A DNA stretch of 52,048 nucleotides, taken from Fragilariopsis cylindrus CCMP1102 (taxonomy: Eukaryota; Bacillariophyta; Bacillariophyceae; Bacillariales; Bacillariaceae). The notes under the pieces are model-generated. The model worked only from the letters and a program-made list of their open reading frames with translations. It did no database searches and was not told where the DNA came from. The position numbers were made by a program, and so were the translations under genes. Below are positions 1 to 9,149 of this stretch, in pieces; position 1 is the first letter of the stretch; every line of letters begins with the position of its first letter. The stretch lies in contig FMBT01000100.1 in NCBI GenBank assembly GCA_900095095.1, positions 1 through 52,048 of the forward strand, in the 5' to 3' direction.

Positions 1-1236
1 TGGCTAAGTCTCCATCAGATAAAAAATCACCATATTCGTCTGAGGCATCTTTGATAATTGACGAATGTTCTGTCTTATTCGCTTCTGAGGATGAGGTTAT
101 TTTGTCAGAGCTCGTGTTATTAAAATCATTGACACTTTCTTGTACGGTTACTTTCGAAGGAACTTGATCTTTTATATCTTCTCCGAGATTATTATTTAGA
201 CAAAATGATGCAGTGGACTGGCATATTACATTGGACTGTGATAACGTCAGGGAATCAATTGCAGCAATATCGTCTTCGGAAAATTTAATATCATCGAATT
301 CATCGTCGTTGTTACGAGATTCGCCATTAGTATTGTCATTCCCCCTACCACAAACTCGATCGCTTGTGTCACTGTCGTGCTTTTTTGAATCGGTTGTTGG
401 TTGTATCTGACGATGAGTACTATTCGATTGAAAGGTGGAAGCCGCTGGCAGTTGCGGAGATATTATATCATTTTTCATCGAACAGTTGAGATCGATATCA
501 TTCTCGGATTTTCTAGTAGCATCGGTAAAAGTGTCTTTTAGCTTTTTTGTACAAGAATAATCATCTTTACTTTCTTCCTTTCCATCTGTCTTTGTCGTTG
601 CTGTTGTATTCTCGTCCACCAAGGCAAGAGGCGACCGTGATAGCTGACTTCCTGTCGATATATTATTTGGTGTCGTGATTGCATCGAGTAACACCGCAAA
701 ATCATCATGTGCTGATGACGTCGTTGATTTTATATTCTTATTATCGGTAACATTGTTTAAATTATTGATTGCTGGGGTCGTAAAGACAGTTGTTGAGACT
801 GAGTTCGTGGTGGATGTTACTACATCAATGCTTTGTTCCTTACGCTGCTGACGACCAAACTTTTCATTGTCCGTTGTATATTCCGTTGTTCTTCGACGTC
901 GATGACGAAGAGCCAATGAAGTAGAGGAAGATTTTAGTTGTTGGTTGTTTTGGTAATTATGAGTCTTCGGGTGAGTATGGTGTCTTCGAAGTTCTCCTTT
1001 GGTCAGCTGTTGGTTAGTATTATGCCGTTTCGGTGTCGGCATTAATGAATTAGTCGATAATGGGGACGCCGAAAAAGCGTATTGCGTTCGAGCATTATTG
1101 TTGTTATTGTCATTGTTGAGAGTGCTACTAGTGGTACCGCCTTCCATGTTGAGAACGTCTAGAATACCGTTTATTTCTGTTTCCGCCTTTTCACTCCTAA
1201 TTTTTTTACTGTGATCGTTCATATTACTATTATTCG

Positions 1237-1270
<34 letters not shown>

Positions 1271-1612
1271 GGCACTTGTGATTCCATTTCGACAAAGAGG
1301 ATCTAATTGGCGTTTGACATCCAAAAATAGTGAGGAATTCGTTGAGGATGCTGACGTGGGAGTGCGTTTCTTTTTTCCATTACTACTACTGCTACTACGA
1401 GTTTTTCGTTTCGTGGTTCCCCTGCTACTACTGCATGATGTACCAGGTGGTGGTTGAGGAGATCTATACATTTGACATAAATCCGTATTTTTACTTTCAT
1501 CCCATTCAATAACATCTTGGGTCATCTCATTTAGGTAGTTGGACTGTTCATCCTCGCCGTTGTCCCCATCGCTGGAGTCATTATTGTTAATTCCTTGGAG
1601 ATCTTCGTTCAT
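1..1612 (-). CDS. Low-complexity, probably nuclear protein, 3' end beyond the left edge
   Basis: The frame starting with ATG at 1612 on the minus strand stays open for 537 codons to the window edge, which is far too long to be chance in AT-rich DNA. The product starts MNEDLQGINNNDSSDGD, has a Lys/Arg- and Ser-rich stretch (SRGTTKRKTRSSSSS), a poly-Asn tract encoded by the GTT repeat near 1237-1271, a second basic patch (LALRHRRRR) and many acidic/Ser/Thr segments. Toward the visible C-terminal side lie short acidic, hydrophobic motifs such as EFDDIKFSEDDIAAIDSL and EYGDFLSDGDLA, which look like linear interaction motifs at the N-terminus of a larger nuclear enzyme. No catalytic domain is visible and I do not recognise the family. 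The basic clusters suggest nuclear location (inference). Confidence 0.75.
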
Positions 1613-3041
1613 TATTGAAGAAGAAGCAGAAGTTGAAAATGATCGACACCGAATTTTGTCAAACTGCAGTGCAGTTAATATCGAAGCAAATCAAAAACAG
1701 CCAATAATATTGATGGAGGAATGAATCACAACAAAAGTGGACAGTATAGTTACAATCCTTGGTGATAGAATGCAATTCTTAATACAGTATTGGTCGTTTC
1801 CATCGAAAGATGCGACGTGGATGGCGGAAGGAAAGTATATATTGAATATGACGTGATGGTGATGTGATAGAACCAATCATTAATAAAATTGCTGCCGACG
1901 AGTAACTTATTAGTAGTAATTTTGCACAAATTTTAAAAATCGACGAAGAAAGATCGACGTGCTTTTTTTGTCCAGAAATTTAGGGTTGTTAACTGACGTA
2001 CAAACGACGTGATAACCTGGCCCAATGCTTACTTACTTTTAAAATCTATCTGGTGCATGCGCGCTATGCGTATATTCATAAAGCAAGCATCATCTCGGGT
2101 TTTACGTTGATACAAGTACAAGAAGCAGAACTATACTCTACTCATGGGAACAATGTATTTTGTCTTCTAGACTTAACTGCTTCAGTTGGAAATTTAGCTA
2201 TCAAGCTGACAGTCTACTGTATTTAGTCTGCTGAAGGTGCTGAAGGCATCATATTATGTAACCAATACATCCATCATCACCTATTTATCTTACTCTACTA
2301 CTTCAACATACCAATACTAATATAGAATAATCATAGGCAGGCCAACCGTTGTCTCACTAGCCTTTCTAAGGCGGGGAGGAGTGACATGACAGCTTTTAAA
2401 TAACAAATTATATAATTAACACAAACATAGGCAATACTAGAAATCTGAATTTATTCTATCAACATATGTGTTTGTATGCAGTACCTTTTATTTGTTTTAT
2501 GTAACATCTCAACCACATATTGGAATTCATCCCAAAGTGCAAATGTGAGAATAATATAGTACTACTACTACTGTTAACAACTACTACTAATAATAATAAT
2601 ATAATGATGATGATGATGTTCTTCTTCACAACACAACGCTACTGCAGCTAGCTGTGATGATGTGATTGAGTGTCTCATTTCTTAACATATAATATACTAA
2701 ACCCAATAGGGAAAGAAGAAATATTGTAATAGCAGATATAATCTAGATGTAAAAGGGATCTCTCTTAATAAAAAAGAGGTCGATCGATATCTACAGCTAT
2801 GGTTCCCAGTCGTGCTATCCATTGAATCCCGGTTAACATGATTGATTCACGATCTAATAATCACCATTGAAAAACGCTAGCTTGAAAAAGAGATCAATAA
2901 AACTTCAAATTATTTTTCTGTTTTATTTTTATAAATCACATTCAATATATTAGCTAGAGCTAGATAGAACATCCAAGCTACTTTGAACTTGTAAAAACAC
3001 TGTACCGATACGTTTTCTTTATAATTTAACAGTTTAACACA
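1613..3041. other. Intergenic region between divergent genes
   Basis: This AT-rich stretch shows no convincing coding frame. It serves as the upstream region of both the leftmost gene (minus strand) and ESF1 (plus strand). It holds one copy of a dispersed repeat (2341-2420, listed separately) and short ATG/ACT trinucleotide runs near 2570-2620. Confidence 0.6.
2341..2420 (+). repeat. Dispersed repeat, copy 1
   Basis: The segment shares ordered blocks with 17972-18060: a GTTGTCTC block, CCTTTCTAAG, a GGGG-containing block, then TTTTAAATAACAA and TAATTAA. Two diverged copies in separate intergenic regions suggest a small dispersed element or a shared transposon tail. No ends or target-site duplications were resolved. 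Confidence 0.45.
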
Positions 3042-5405
3042 ATGGGAAAGCGAAGCAAACAAAATGATACGAAAAGGGGAGCAAAACCTAGCAAGAAAGA
3101 TGATAACAGATTCGAGAACGACGACGCAATAGAAGAGCGTTTCGCCGCAGCTGAGACTCGTCCTCAATTCCAAGCTCCAAAACAAAATTCCTCAAAAATT
3201 GTTCTTGACGAAAGGTTTTCATCTGTTCTGACTGATTCACGTTTTCAACTTCAAGAAAAGGATAAGTATGGAAGGAAGAAAAAGAAAAATGAACGAGCTG
3301 CGGCGAAGGAGGACCTCGAGTCGTTTTACGTCGTAGAGAATCAAGAGGAAAAGAATGAGAATGGTTCTGACGAGGATAATAAGAAGCCTGAAGCTGATAA
3401 TGATAGCGACGAATCGGATGAATCAGACGGCGAAGACGTAGATGACGGTGAAAAAATTGAAGATCCTGAAAAAATTGAAGACCCTGTTTCGAGAATCGCA
3501 TACCTCACTGCCTTTTCGAGGGGTGAATTAGACGGCTCGTCGTCTTCAGAGGATGATGATTCCTCTCAGTCATCCGATGAAGACGAAGATGAAGAAGGGG
3601 AGGATCCAGTGTACGGAACAGCTGGTGTGTTGGATCCGTCAACGAACAACGAAGAAGGAATAGAATTATCATATGATTCTTCTCCCTACTTAGTTGTCAC
3701 CAATATGGATTGGGAGAACATCCGAGCGGTTGATCTTTTTTCTATTCTTTCTAGCTTTGCCCCTCCTGGAGGTATAAAAAAGGTGCAAATATTTCAGAGC
3801 GACTATGGTATGGAACAAATGGCGAAAGACAAGGTTCTTGGTCCAACCGGTATCTGGAAAAATAATAAGAAAATTAGTAAGCAAACAGTTTCGCACGATG
3901 CCGATTCTGGAGAAGATTCCGAAGAAGAACATAGTAGCGACGACGATGATTCAGATAACGAAGATAGTGAAGATAGTGAAGCCGACTCGAATTCTGACGA
4001 CCAAAATCTCCCTGACGAATCTGATTTTGATTCAGAAAAACTTCGTTCCTACGAAGCATCCAAATTAAAGTATTATTTCGCCGTGACTGAATTTTCTCAT
4101 GCTGATCATGCCGATATAATCTATCGCGAGGTAGATGGAATGGAATTCGAGCACTCTAGTACAGCGATCGACTTGCGAACTCTTCCCAAAGATGATCTAG
4201 AGAGTGTTATCGCTAATCGTCCCATGCGAGATGAAGCTACGTCAGTACCGGGAAAATATGAGCCGCCAGAATTCGTAGTTAGTGCCCTTCAACAAACAAA
4301 AGTACAATGCACTTGGGATCAGGGAGACAAGGAAAGAGAAAGAAAACTAACTAACTATGGTAGTACTGGATGGGAAGCTAGCTTTGAGGCGGACGACTTA
4401 AAGGCTTACCTTGCATCGGACGGTTCTAGCGATGAGGACTCGGACAGCGATAATGAAGGAAAATCTGATAAAAGATCTCAGATGCGAAAATTGCTGGGTC
4501 TAGAAAATGACAGTGATGATTACTCGAATGGACACAGTCAGTCGTCGAAAGCGTCTAGTGACGACGACGATGACAGTGACGATGAAGAAGAATACGGTGA
4601 TGATGGTGGTGAAGGTGACAAAATGTCCAAAGAACTCAAAATTATACCAGGTAAAAAAGACTTGGAGGAAAGGATCCGGTCCAAATTGAAGCCAAAAGAA
4701 GAAACGGCAGAGCTTACACCTTGGGAAAAGTACCAGGAGAAACGTAAGCAAAAACGAAAAGACCGACGACAAGCTTCCCGTGGGAATAAAGATGGTTCGA
4801 CCAAGGATAGTAAAAATGGAAATACTCGAGTGAAGGATAAAGATGACTTCTTCGCGAACAGCGATGAAAGCGACAATGACGAAAAGTTCCAACCAGAATT
4901 GAACAAAAAAGAAACGAACAATAAAAATTCTTCATCTAAAGAAGATAAGGCAAAAGCAGAACTCGAATTGTTATATGCCGGCGAGCACGAAGACGAAGAG
5001 GCCAGGGATTATGATATCCGTGGCATTCAACGAATGGAGAAAAACAAGGGAAAGAAACTTACTGGGTCGAGAAAACGAAAGGAAGCTAAGATTGCCGCAG
5101 ATGTTTCTGGTTCCAGCTTCAAGGTCGACACTAAGGATAATCGTTTTCAGGCAGTTTTGGATGGAAGTGATGCTCGTTTCGGAATTGATAAAACAGATCC
5201 AAGTTTCAAGGATACGTCTGCAATGCGTGAGATTATATCTGAACAGAATATGAGGCGAAAGAACAAACGCCAGAAGAAAGCTCAACCGATGGAAAATGCG
5301 GTTCCAGATGTTAATGCCGACAGTTCGAAAGGAGTGAAGACAAGTGGAGCAAATGCCTTGAGTTTCCTTGTGCAAAAGCTTAAGTCTCGGGTAGGTAAAA
5401 ATTAA
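3042..5405 (+). CDS. ESF1: ESF1-like pre-rRNA processing protein
   Basis: This single-exon 787-residue protein is of ESF1 length (yeast about 630, human about 850). ESF1 is a nucleolar factor of the small-subunit processome needed for early 18S rRNA maturation (established for the family). Visible hallmarks are the N-terminal DERFSSVLTDSRFQ motif (about residues 57-70), a conserved core with SSPYLVVTNMDWENIRAVD (about 215-235) and YYFAVTEFSHADHADIIY (about 345-362), and a C-terminal NUC153-type motif around DNRFQAVLDGSDARFGIDKT (about 698-717). Long Asp/Glu/Ser tracts separate the conserved blocks, and basic stretches typical of nucleolar proteins are present. The start is the first ATG of the frame, and the TAA stop lies about 850 bases before the piggyBac C-terminal remnant. 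Confidence 0.93.
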   Translation: MGKRSKQNDTKRGAKPSKKDDNRFENDDAIEERFAAAETRPQFQAPKQNSSKIVLDERFSSVLTDSRFQLQEKDKYGRKKKKNERAAAKEDLESFYVVENQEEKNENGSDEDNKKPEADNDSDESDESDGEDVDDGEKIEDPEKIEDPVSRIAYLTAFSRGELDGSSSSEDDDSSQSSDEDEDEEGEDPVYGTAGVLDPSTNNEEGIELSYDSSPYLVVTNMDWENIRAVDLFSILSSFAPPGGIKKVQIFQSDYGMEQMAKDKVLGPTGIWKNNKKISKQTVSHDADSGEDSEEEHSSDDDDSDNEDSEDSEADSNSDDQNLPDESDFDSEKLRSYEASKLKYYFAVTEFSHADHADIIYREVDGMEFEHSSTAIDLRTLPKDDLESVIANRPMRDEATSVPGKYEPPEFVVSALQQTKVQCTWDQGDKERERKLTNYGSTGWEASFEADDLKAYLASDGSSDEDSDSDNEGKSDKRSQMRKLLGLENDSDDYSNGHSQSSKASSDDDDDSDDEEEYGDDGGEGDKMSKELKIIPGKKDLEERIRSKLKPKEETAELTPWEKYQEKRKQKRKDRRQASRGNKDGSTKDSKNGNTRVKDKDDFFANSDESDNDEKFQPELNKKETNNKNSSSKEDKAKAELELLYAGEHEDEEARDYDIRGIQRMEKNKGKKLTGSRKRKEAKIAADVSGSSFKVDTKDNRFQAVLDGSDARFGIDKTDPSFKDTSAMREIISEQNMRRKNKRQKKAQPMENAVPDVNADSSKGVKTSGANALSFLVQKLKSRVGKN

Positions 5406-6250
5406 ATAGACAAATGATTTGCTGTTGCATATCCAAAAACTAATTTCTATAGATACCAAAGCATCAAAACGATTTTTTTCCTTCTAGTCCTAAAACTAAG
5501 GTGATGCTCTGAAAAGAACCTCGACATCCTCTCTCTATATATCGTTAATTGGGAACACACTGAAAATGGATTGAAAACACCCGCCTTCAGTAAATTGACT
5601 ATTTATCGATGGATATGGATCAAATGATTAGTTCTTGACTTGCAAATATTCAATACGATAACGTTAGATGAGATGAATAATTATTTATAGTTAATAATTC
5701 TTAATAAATGTTTGATTTAGCAATTATAAGCAAATCATTTTTTCGGATTGGTGAATCTTACTCAGACTTGACTCCCACTATCATAGTATTGAGACGAGAG
5801 CATTGTCAAAAGTATGTACTAGTATAGTTTCCCACTATTAGCATATTACCAGGTAACACAATGTTGTTACCGTATGATTCTATGGTATTAATGATATCAC
5901 ACTCGGCTATTGAAGGGGGGGGGGGGGTCATTGAATTCAATGACTTTTGATTTTTGTTATTTTGCCATAACTACTTAGACGTTGCCTATAACACTGCAAC
6001 GGATAGAAAGCTCTTTGTATGTAGTTTATCAAACACCCTTCCATTGAATTCAATGGTAACGGTGTTGATGTGTTACTAAGTTACTGTATGAAGTACACCC
6101 CAAAACTGAAAAAGTGGCAATCATTGAATTCAATGACCATAGGACTTGATTAAGTATCTCAACAAGCAAAACAGATAGCACTTCCAATCAAAGACAACTT
6201 TTACACAACTTTTGATTCTAAAGAGATCTATACCTTTACTTTTAGCTACA
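5406..6250. other. Intergenic region with G13 run and three palindromes
   Basis: No coding signal is visible. The stretch contains an uninterrupted run of 13 G (5915-5927) followed directly by a 14-16 bp palindrome, and two more copies of that palindrome at 6041-6056 and 6121-6136. I read its right part as the terminal region of the adjacent degenerate transposon (inference). Confidence 0.55.
5929..6136. repeat. Cluster of three palindromes with core ATTGAATTCAAT
   Basis: Perfect palindromes lie at 5929-5942 (CATTGAATTCAATG), 6041-6056 (CCATTGAATTCAATGG) and 6121-6136 (TCATTGAATTCAATGA). The last is followed by CCATA. Related copies recur at 10.75-10.9 kb on the other side of the piggyBac-like element. 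They may be subterminal transposase-binding repeats (inference from position). Confidence 0.6.
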
Positions 6251-7046
6251 TTAGAGTAGAACCATGATTGTATTGTGATCAAATCTAGAAAATCCTGATA
6301 GGGCATGATGAACATGTAACACATGGTATGATGTACAATAGAATGTTCCCGGATCACAGGAATAGAACGTACAAGGCTGCGTTGTACAACCGGTGCTGCA
6401 ACAAACCTGTTGATATGAATTTCTACAATTTTTTACCCAATCTTCCCTTACATTCCACTTACTACAATTTTTGGGTGCACTTGTTAATACATGATTGTTT
6501 GCCGTTGCTTGTCTTGGACTTCGTCTCGGCTTGCTGTTTCTATCCTCTACTCCATTCTTTTCATCCTTATTTTTCATTATTTCTATTGACAATCTTCTCC
6601 TGAATGCATGAAAATACATTATGCCCACTTTATTCCATACCCAATGTCAAAAGCAAAGAAATGAAATGCATTGACTTCAGATGCAGCAAGAAAGAAAGCA
6701 AGCACACGTGGAACCCATCAGTGTGCTTTCCATGTTTCTTCAATGGACAGCCGCATATTGCACAAGTGATTGTTGTCATCAACACAATGCCAAAAGTCAA
6801 GATTATCTGCTATTCGAATTCAACTTTGTTACCATTCGCTATCGTCCTCCTTGCTTTCATTCTTTGACGCATAGGGGGGCAGTTACTACCATATGTTGCC
6901 ATTATCTTCATCACATAATCTTCTTCTTTCATACAAAAGATACCATACGATATGCCATCAAGCACCCTATGTAGAACATCTGTCTTTCCAACTTCATAAT
7001 CATAACAAAATTGTTATGAGTAGTATCAACAATAGTTTTTTATTGC
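6251..7046 (-). pseudogene. piggyBac-like transposase, C-terminal half (broken)
   Basis: Minus-strand translation in shifting frames gives the order expected for piggyBac DDE transposases. First comes EVGKTDVL..LDGISYGIFCMKEEDYVMKIMATYG (about 6999-6870), then CVDDNNHLCNMRLSIEETWK and WVPRVLAFFLAASEVNAF (about 6790-6650). The last part is a Cys-rich C-terminal finger-like tail in which CCSTGCTTQPC, FYSCDPGTFYC and a following H-rich segment are visible (about 6390-6290). Stop codons and frame changes separate the blocks, so no functional protein is encoded. It continues the half found at 9150-10523 after a 2.1-kb insertion. Confidence 0.8.
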
Positions 7047-7137
7047 TACTGTATACTTAAACCTTATATTAAGATTTAACTATTTTAACTATACAATAGC
7101 AATGAAAAAGTGATATATATATATATATATATTATCA

Positions 7138-7515
7138 AACGGTTGTCGCAGCCTGCCCCTCCAGGTATTGCCCCTCTTGGAGCGATTCGAAAAAATCATT
7201 CTCTGGATGGACAGCGACGAGCCCGGCAAGGAAGGTGCCCAGAAGTTTGCCAAGAAATTGGGAGTCAACCGCACATATATAGTCCATTGCCTCGAGGCGA
7301 AGGATGCCAACGATGCCCTGCTGATGGGCGACATCGATATGCAGGCGTGTGTCGACGAGGCGGAGTTGCTCCCGCACGACCGAATCGTCACCTTTCGGGA
7401 TTTGCGAAAGGACTTTTTGAAAGAACTCCTGGAACCGGACCTGTACTCGGGGACGGCGATTCCGAGCCTTCCGCGGTTTACGCAGCTGATCAAAGGATTC
7501 CGTAGGGGAGAAATC
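7138..7515 (+). pseudogene. Fragment of Twinkle-type organellar primase-helicase
   Basis: The plus-strand frame reads NGCRSLPLQVLPLLERFEK, then IILWMDSDEPGKEGAQKFAKK, then KDANDALL, and ends at LIKGFRRGE. This is the second half of the TOPRIM domain of Twinkle (the phage T7 gp4-like helicase of organelle DNA replication, including the LWMDSDEPG acidic motif), followed by the linker into the helicase domain. The piece ends right where the Walker A segment should start; the frame then runs on into unrelated sequence. The first part of TOPRIM and the whole RecA-like helicase domain are absent, and no splice partners were seen nearby. It is a truncated copy, not an expressed helicase. The homology is intact with no internal stop, so the copy may be young. 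Confidence 0.8.
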
Positions 7516-7684
7516 AAAGCAACAAATCCATCGAGATGCAAGTCCAACCCCTTACTCAGCAAATCAAACATAACTAGAATTCGTGGGTATATAACGATGG
7601 TACCGTCTAATGTTGAATTGGTTTGCCTCTATTTATACCCATTGCTTTCGTAGAACTACTTGTATTTAATAGAACCAAACAATG

Positions 7685-8953
7685 TCAGTACCTTATGATA
7701 TCGTTCAGTTTCGACGGGGGGACAATATAGGATGGTGCACCAAACAGGGACTGGCCGATCAGGTTGGGAGCAATCCAGTTCGCAAACACCAGTACCAACA
7801 CTACCGAAAGCGTTCCAAACACCAGAGGTAGGTTGGCTTCGAGGTCGTCCTCCGACTGGCCCTCGATGTACATAGGATCCATCATTCCCGGAACCGACCT
7901 CCATGGCAGCGATTCGGTCACGAGGTCTTCCCAATACTTGTATTGCTGTCGCGCGTTTGTGTTACTGCCATTCAAGGATAGACTATCATTATCGCCATTT
8001 CTCGTGTTCCCTTGCTTCCCTCCACCATCGATCCAATACTCCGGCGGTTTGCGGGCGACCTCCAAAAAGAACTGTAAGTCCCTCGCACACAACCGGTTCG
8101 ACACAGCTCCCCGGTTCAGGTCCTGCGCGTAGGCCAGATCCTCGGTGATGGATTTGATCTTTTTTGTTTTGGTGCAGTTTTCGTCGCCACCATTCTTTTC
8201 CTCGCGAAACTCACAGGTCGCTGTCCCCTCGATACAGGCCAGCGGCACCCTGAGTTTCCCCGTAGCAACCGCATCGGCAAAGAGCCTTCCCAGGGCCGAA
8301 TAGGAAAACTTTCGAACCTCGGATACCTTGTCGGTATAGGGTCGAAAATCGGGTGTCCATCCCGGGATGGTTTCCGAAAGGGACACCAACCACGAAACGG
8401 ACGGATCGATGTAGGTGACGTTCCACCGCATCAGAAGGGTTGTCGGCGAGACGGTAGTGGATACGGAGGTTTTCAACCGGACCTGTCGCAATCGCAGCGA
8501 ATCATCCTCGTTCGCGTCGATGCCAAAATCATCACCGTCCACTTCGGTTCGGAAATCGCTTTCCCATTGCTCGATGCTACGCTCAAGCTGGTCTCGGCCC
8601 ACGATTCTTGTGCTGGTGGCGCGCTGGAAGAATACGACCTCATCGTCGTATTCAAACGAGGACGGAAGACGGGGAATCATTCCGATGGTTGTGGAGGATA
8701 CTTTCGCTCTTGTTTGGGACTGTTGGTATTGGGGTTGTGGTGGCCGAAACGCCGATACACCTCCACCCGTAGCTGCAACAGAGTGGCGGTCAACAGAGTG
8801 GCGGTCAACCGTGTTGATGGTACCACCACAACGGCCGGGACGTTGTGTGTGCAACACCAGTAAACACAGCACAAGCCTTGCTGCTGCCGATACTAGCAAT
8901 CCAAAGGACCATGACCGTCGCAAGGACTGGGGCAACATAATCATCGTTGTCAT
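7685..8953 (-). CDS. Unrecognised protein with N-terminal signal-like segment and C-terminal membrane helix
   Basis: An intact minus-strand frame encodes 422 residues from the ATG at 8953; the same frame is open a little further upstream without another ATG. The N-terminus is basic then hydrophobic (SFGLLVSAAARLVLCLLVL), followed after about 40 residues by GGGVSAFRPP, which resembles the diatom ASAFAP plastid-import motif but lies far from the hydrophobic core. The middle (DEVVFFQRATSTRIVGRDQL, then LLMRWNVTYIDPSVSWLVSL) has the look of an NTF2/SnoaL-like fold (tentative). A strong helix near the C-terminus (VFGTLSVVLVLVFANWIAP) suggests membrane anchoring. A 15-bp direct duplication at about 8784-8812 gives DRHSVDRHSV. 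The gene sits inside the transposon-interrupting segment next to a Twinkle fragment, so it may be a transposed or captured copy. No specific function is claimed. Confidence 0.75.
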   Translation of the reverse strand: MTTMIMLPQSLRRSWSFGLLVSAAARLVLCLLVLHTQRPGRCGGTINTVDRHSVDRHSVAATGGGVSAFRPPQPQYQQSQTRAKVSSTTIGMIPRLPSSFEYDDEVVFFQRATSTRIVGRDQLERSIEQWESDFRTEVDGDDFGIDANEDDSLRLRQVRLKTSVSTTVSPTTLLMRWNVTYIDPSVSWLVSLSETIPGWTPDFRPYTDKVSEVRKFSYSALGRLFADAVATGKLRVPLACIEGTATCEFREEKNGGDENCTKTKKIKSITEDLAYAQDLNRGAVSNRLCARDLQFFLEVARKPPEYWIDGGGKQGNTRNGDNDSLSLNGSNTNARQQYKYWEDLVTESLPWRSVPGMMDPMYIEGQSEDDLEANLPLVFGTLSVVLVLVFANWIAPNLIGQSLFGAPSYIVPPSKLNDIIRY

Positions 8954-9149
8954 GTATGATATAGTACGATGGATGAATGAATTATCATTATCAAACAATC
9001 ATCTGAGTTGGATTTATTTGAGATTTTCTTTTGTTGATGGATCTGTGGTACGTGTACGGTAGCAGTAGACAAACTCCTACTAGAAGTAGTACGTACGAAT
9101 AATCAATCGGATGAGTCGAACACGCGATCATCAAAAAGAAGTCAGTACT

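Larger units (their letters stand above)
7047..9149. other. GC-richer segment inserted into the piggyBac pseudogene
   Basis: The transposase homology stops after IIKKR (near 9155) and resumes at a diverged IKK-containing stretch near 7046. Between them lie a TA microsatellite (about 7113-7131), a Twinkle fragment (+) and an intact open gene (-). The interior is visibly richer in G and C than the flanking DNA. Both junction neighbourhoods encode an (A)I(I)KK-like stretch, which could be a diverged target-site duplication, though this is uncertain. Confidence 0.6.

Noticed and set aside
4500-4921. Minus-strand frames of about 130 codons inside ESF1
   Set aside because: Antisense to the Asp/Glu/Lys tracts of ESF1, which lack stop codons on the opposite strand by composition.
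6251-6628. A 125-codon minus-strand frame with many Cys
   Set aside because: Not a separate gene: it is the Cys-rich C-terminal part of the broken piggyBac transposase, in order after the EETWK and LAFFLAASEVNAF blocks.
8415-9062. 215-codon plus-strand frame
   Set aside because: Antisense shadow of the 7685-8953 minus-strand gene; its composition is Arg/Ser/Thr-rich without any domain.
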